From an uncultured Clostridia bacterium (lineage in GTDB: Bacteria; Bacillota; Clostridia; TANB77; CAG-508), in the NCBI GenBank assembly GCA_944393375.1, contig CALXZX010000045.1, positions 1 to 33,640 of the forward strand: a DNA stretch of 33,640 nucleotides, written 5' to 3'. The notes beneath the pieces are model-generated. The model ran no database searches, had not been told where the DNA came from, and saw only the letters and a program-made list of their open reading frames with translations. Below are positions 30,355 to 33,640 of this stretch, one piece after another (the first letter of the stretch is position 1; each line of letters starts with the position of its first letter). The position numbers were made by a program, and so were the translations under genes.

Positions 30355-31443
30355 TTATGGTGCTAATGTATATGGTGTATCTACTCCATCTCCTTCTGTT
30401 ATTTTTAGTCCAGATTTTAAGGTGAATACTGGGCGAAAACCATATGAACGAACTTTACCACCTGCGCCAGTAGTATTCACATCACATAAGTAATAATATG
30501 TCCAACTGCCCGTGGTACTCACAGCATATACATTGAAGTTGCTTATTCCTCTGTAAGAACCAATCACGCGAGAAGCTAACCAATAAATATCACTTGCTAT
30601 TTTTATATCAACATTTGTTATATTTTCCATTTGTGTCCAATCTATATTATAATTTTCATCTCCTACCTTAAAGGTATTATTGTAATTATTCATATAGGTA
30701 TAACTACTATCTGCTACAAACATTTCTTCCGTATCCCAGTCTGGTTCATCTGGTTTGCTTCCTACACATCTGCTACTTGTTGCATATATTGGATTTAAAT
30801 ATTTTTGTGCTTTATCATACAATGTTTTTAATGCGTTATTATATGAGTCTCTTGATGTATTAAAATCACTATCTCCTAAAGTAACCATATCTACTGTATC
30901 TGCTGATATAATTTGTACTCCATAATTTGTTCCATTTGTTTCATTATATTCTGTATCGTATAAGACAACGCATTCTATCACGCCATTATCTCCTACACTT
31001 GATACTCCTGTATCATAATATACTTTGTCACCAGCTTTTAAACTTTCTATAGTTTTAGGAAATGTACCATTCCATACTTCTGATATATTGATATCATAAT
31101 TTCCATATTCAGCTTTTGTAGTTAATATCAATGTAGATAAATCTTCTGGTAATTCCTCTGCTGTTGGCACATCCTTAAAATATTTATTTAATATTTCTAC
31201 AAATTCTTCTTTTGATATATTCCCTTCATTTTCTGTTTGTTTTGCCAATATATCTGTTTGTGCCATTTCTTTTATTTCTGCTATCTCTGTTTGTTTACCT
31301 GCTTCACTAGCTTTTGTTAATACTCCATTTTCTCCTGTTAAAGTTGCAATACTTACTCCTGCTAGGATTAATAAGACTATAATTGTTATAACAAGTGCAA
31401 TTAATGTAATACCATTATTCTTTTGTTTTCCTATTTTTTTCAT
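30355..31443 (-). CDS. Pilin-like surface protein with C-terminal lectin-like domain
   Basis: 362 residues. The prepilin-type N-terminus has NNGITLIALVIT followed by a 20-residue hydrophobic helix; cleavage would follow Gly11. The usual Glu at position +5 is Ala, a departure from canonical type IV pilins. A long linker leads to a C-terminal domain with SDIYWLASR and YGFRPVFTLKSG, resembling the DUF6273/C-type-lectin-like fold. The segment between those motifs is rich in Tyr, Asn, Ser and Thr and is locally higher in G+C. No pilus assembly genes lie nearby, yet the gene sits between pgk and tpiA with its own promoter. GGGAG precedes the ATG. Confidence 0.7.
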   Translation of the reverse strand: MKKIGKQKNNGITLIALVITIIVLLILAGVSIATLTGENGVLTKASEAGKQTEIAEIKEMAQTDILAKQTENEGNISKEEFVEILNKYFKDVPTAEELPEDLSTLILTTKAEYGNYDINISEVWNGTFPKTIESLKAGDKVYYDTGVSSVGDNGVIECVVLYDTEYNETNGTNYGVQIISADTVDMVTLGDSDFNTSRDSYNNALKTLYDKAQKYLNPIYATSSRCVGSKPDEPDWDTEEMFVADSSYTYMNNYNNTFKVGDENYNIDWTQMENITNVDIKIASDIYWLASRVIGSYRGISNFNVYAVSTTGSWTYYYLCDVNTTGAGGKVRSYGFRPVFTLKSGLKITEGDGVDTPYTLAP

Positions 31444-31495
31444 AAAAATCTCCCTTCTTTTGTTTAACTTTTAGATATATTTTTCTTACTTTGAG

Positions 31496-31708
31496 TTCAA
31501 TACTCTAAGAATATAAGCAAAATCTGAGAGATACTTATTTACCAAGCCTTTATGACTTTTTTGTATATATTAAAAATTCACTTTTTACAAAAAATAAATC
31601 ATTATACTTTTAATAACTTTTTACATGTTTTTTATTGACTTTACTATATTTTATTGTTAAAATTTAAACATAAAAATGTTCTTAGAGTATTGAAATCTAA
31701 GAACATTT
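31496..31708. repeat. 16-bp inverted repeat pair and hairpin in the pgk to pilin interval
   Basis: In the 408-bp interval 31444-31851, TTCAATACTCTAAGAA (31496-31511) is repeated inverted at 31679-31694. The second copy also belongs to a perfect 12-bp hairpin (31674-31685 with 31697-31708). A plus-strand promoter, TTGACT (31635-31640), 17 bp, TAAAAT (31658-31663), points into that hairpin. No coding sequence is supported here. Confidence 0.55.
31562..31590 (-). promoter_or_regulatory. Probable promoter of the pilin-like gene
   Basis: Minus strand: TTGTAA (31590-31585), 17-bp spacer, TATACA (31567-31562), about 120 bp upstream of the start, leaving a leader of roughly 110 bases. Confidence 0.5.
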
Positions 31709-31794
31709 CCACTTTTTTATGCACATAAAATTTAAAATTTCATATTTTAAATTCGATATATAATATAAAAATTATACTTTAACTTATCTTCATG

Positions 31795-31835
31795 AAAAAT
31801 CCTAATTAGTAATATAACTAACTAGGATTTTTTAT
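31795..31835. terminator. pgk terminator, usable from both sides
   Basis: AAAAATCCTA plus TTAG (31795-31809) pairs with CTAA plus TAGGATTTTT (31818-31832), one mismatch, A/T tracts on both sides. Confidence 0.75.
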
Positions 31836-31851
31836 TTTTTGAATTAATATT

Positions 31852-33036
31852 TTATTTATCCATTAAAGCTTCAATTCCTGGTAATTTCTTTCCTTCTAAG
31901 AATTCTAGAGAAGCTCCTCCACCTGTTGAAATATGTGTCATTTTATCTTCTAGTCCAGCTTTCTTAACAGCAGCTGCTGAATCACCACCACCAATAATGG
32001 TTGTTGCATCAATTTCTGATAATACTTTTGCAATCGCATTTGTTCCAATAGCAAATTGATCAAATTCAAATAATCCTAAAGGTCCATTCCATACAACTGT
32101 TTTTGCTTTTCTTAATTCTTCTTCAAACATTTTTATCGTTTCTGGTCCAATGTCAAATCCTTCCCAATCTGCTGGAATCTCTTTATAACTTACAATTTTA
32201 CTTTCTGTATCTGGTTTAAATTCTTTACCCACTTTTGTATCTACTGGAAGCATGAATTTAACACCTTTTTGTTTTGCTTTTTCCATAGCCTCTTTTGCTA
32301 AATCTAATTTATCCATTTCGCAAATTGAATTTCCTACTTCATATCCTTGTGCTTTGAAGAATGTATATGCCATTCCTCCACCAATCATTAATGTATCTAC
32401 TTTTTCTAATAAACTATCAATAACGCCAATTTTATCAGAAACTTTTGCACCACCTAAAATAGCAACAAATGGTCTTTCTGGATTATTTACTGCATTTCCT
32501 AAGAATTGTAATTCTTTTTCAATTAAGAATCCTGATACTGCTGGTAAATAACTTGCAATTCCTGTTGTTGAAGCATGTGCTCTATGTGCTGTTCCAAAAG
32601 CATCATTTACATATACTTCTGCCATTGAAGCTAATTTTTTACAAAATTCTGGATCATTATCTGTTTCTTCTTTATAGAATCTTACATTTTCAAGTAATAA
32701 GATTTCTCCTTCTTTTAGGTTAGCAGCTTTCTCACAAGCATCTTCACCAATAACATCTTTTGCCATAATAACTTCTTGTCCTAATAATTTTGATAATTCT
32801 TTAGCAACTGGTGCTAATGAAAATTCAGGTTTGAATTCTCCCTTTGGTCTTCCTAAATGTGATGCTAATATTAATTTACAATTTTGTTCTAACAAATATT
32901 TAATGGTTGGTAATGCTGCTACAATTCTTGTATTATCTGTTATATTTTGATTTTCATCCATTGGTACATTAAAGTCACATCTTACAAATACTTTTTTTCC
33001 TTTCAAATCAATATCTTTTACTGTTTTCTTATTCAT
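31852..33036 (-). CDS. pgk: Phosphoglycerate kinase
   Basis: 394 residues, generating ATP from 1,3-bisphosphoglycerate. Motifs: [11 protein letters not shown] (substrate loop), [17 protein letters not shown], the hinge [22 protein letters not shown] and the C-terminal [10 protein letters not shown] nucleotide loop. The ATG at 33036 is chosen because GGAGG lies seven bases upstream; an ATG eleven codons earlier belongs to the leader. pgk, tpiA and gpmI are in glycolytic order but each has its own promoter or hairpin, so this is a regulon-like cluster rather than one simple operon. Confidence 0.97.
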   Translation of the reverse strand: MNKKTVKDIDLKGKKVFVRCDFNVPMDENQNITDNTRIVAALPTIKYLLEQNCKLILASHLGRPKGEFKPEFSLAPVAKELSKLLGQEVIMAKDVIGEDACEKAANLKEGEILLLENVRFYKEETDNDPEFCKKLASMAEVYVNDAFGTAHRAHASTTGIASYLPAVSGFLIEKELQFLGNAVNNPERPFVAILGGAKVSDKIGVIDSLLEKVDTLMIGGGMAYTFFKAQGYEVGNSICEMDKLDLAKEAMEKAKQKGVKFMLPVDTKVGKEFKPDTESKIVSYKEIPADWEGFDIGPETIKMFEEELRKAKTVVWNGPLGLFEFDQFAIGTNAIAKVLSEIDATTIIGGGDSAAAVKKAGLEDKMTHISTGGGASLEFLEGKKLPGIEALMDK

Positions 33037-33055
33037 ACTGAATCCTCCCTTTCTA

Positions 33056-33075
33056 CTGCATGAATTCATATGCAG
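33056..33075 (-). promoter_or_regulatory. Hairpin in the pgk leader
   Basis: CTGCAT/ATGCAG arms (33056-33061 with 33070-33075) lie between the promoter and the ribosome site; the loop is itself nearly palindromic around GAATTC. Confidence 0.4.
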
Positions 33076-33095
33076 TTCTCTTTCTCAACAGTTCT

Positions 33096-33124
33096 ATTGT
33101 ATAGCATTTTTTTCCAGTTTTCAA
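33096..33124 (-). promoter_or_regulatory. pgk promoter
   Basis: Minus strand: TTGAAA (33124-33119), 17-bp spacer, TACAAT (33101-33096), 60 bp upstream of the start codon. Confidence 0.75.
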
Positions 33125-33142
33125 GTGGTTATTCTAATAATT

Positions 33143-33466
33143 TTAATTAGTATATCCAATTTTTTGATTATCTTTCAACTTTTCTATTTCTTCTTCTTTT
33201 AATCCTGTTATTTCTGCTATTTCTTTAGTTGACATCTTTCTTTCTAATAATTTTTTGGCAATTTTTGATTTACTTTCTTTTTCTCCTTTTTCAATTCCTT
33301 CTTCCAATCCTTTTCGTCTTGCCTCATTCATTTCCGTATTATATGTCAATCTACTTCTTTCTCTGATTTCATATAACTCTCTTTCATATTCATCTGCACT
33401 CATTTGTGTTAATTGTTCTACTGCTTCTTTGATTTCTTCATTTTCTTTTTTACATTCTTCCATCAT
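33143..33466 (-). pseudogene. C-terminal remnant of an Rpn-type recombination-promoting nuclease
   Basis: 107 codons from the ATG at 33466, which follows a GGGGGAG site; an ATG 12 codons upstream is also possible. The text EEIKEAVEQLTQMSADEYER, then RRKGLEEGIEKGEKES and a final helix-turn-helix-like KMSTKEIAEITGLKEEEIEKL, matches the tail of PD-(D/E)XK nuclease 'transposase' (Rpn) proteins. The nuclease domain, about 200 residues upstream, is absent, replaced by an intergenic hairpin. So this is a truncated relic, though it could still be translated. Confidence 0.7.
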
Positions 33467-33551
33467 TTTTCTATCTCCCCCAATCACATATATTCTTTTC
33501 ATAAAAAATCTCTAACCATATTTTCCTCATTTTAAAATAGGTTCTATAATA

Positions 33552-33585
33552 AATGTTGGGGTGAAAAAAATCCCAACATTTTTTT
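33552..33585 (+). terminator. Hairpin near the right edge
   Basis: AATGTTGGG (33552-33560) pairs with 33572-33580, followed by five further T residues on the plus strand. On the minus strand the following tract is weaker, so which gene it serves cannot be told from the window. Confidence 0.6.
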
Positions 33586-33640
33586 GTAAAAATAATGCAC
33601 TTATCTAAAATACCTGATAAAATGTAATTGCTAGAAAACA

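Overview
The window is a very AT-rich segment of a chromosome from a low-GC Gram-positive bacterium. Standard genetic code, strong AGGAGG ribosome sites, a PASTA kinase, a sortase, GatCAB and a gene for the sporulation peptide SpoVM point to a spore-forming member of class Clostridia (Bacillota), probably gut-associated. Most genes are on the minus strand and belong to the core genome.

Layout. 1-2243: clpP (cut by the window edge) and tig on the minus strand, with rpmB divergent. 2352-5120: a minus-strand pair of tiny genes (a 49-aa membrane protein and SpoVM), then plus-strand nth, a 46-aa four-cysteine protein and a bactofilin-like membrane protein. 5184-9599: the phosphosignalling and ribosome-maturation cluster prpC-prkC / rsgA-rpe, which with spoVM and rpmB echoes the order in Bacillus subtilis, but without thiN. 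9795-14607: gatC, a HAD nucleotidase, gatA, gatB and a membrane-anchored sulfatase-modifying-factor-like protein, preceded by a sortase. 15574-16677: an accessory-looking patch with a divergent tRNA-Gly, a structured leader in front of a 54-aa membrane peptide, a compact structured RNA candidate and a 38-aa ORF. 16844-19742: a methyltransferase, then a tetrahydrofolate riboswitch driving a compact folate ECF transporter (FolT-like S unit, one ATPase, T unit). 19747-24648 (minus): a helix-hairpin-helix glycosylase-like protein, PnuC and dUTPase in one operon; a YgjP-type metalloprotease and RluD-like pseudouridine synthase; and a GGDEF-EAL protein with a dead cyclase site. 24870-33036 (minus): glycolytic pgk, tpiA and gpmI, with a pilin-like gene between pgk and tpiA, followed by a YezG-family immunity protein and the poorly understood pair IscU-like scaffold plus GGGtGRT protein. 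A truncated Rpn-type nuclease tail lies at the right edge.

The most interesting items are: (i) the 15.96-16.68 kb patch, with two candidate structured RNAs and small ORFs; (ii) the GGGtGRT/IscU-like pair with a palindrome in front of it; (iii) the THF-riboswitch-controlled ECF cassette whose only ATPase lacks the switch histidine; (iv) an orphan YezG-type immunity gene next to gpmI; (v) a palindromic intergenic repeat family; (vi) four places where the -35 box of a gene is built into the terminator of the gene before it. All calls come from reading the sequence. No database search, folding program or alignment was run, so family names rest on recognised motifs.
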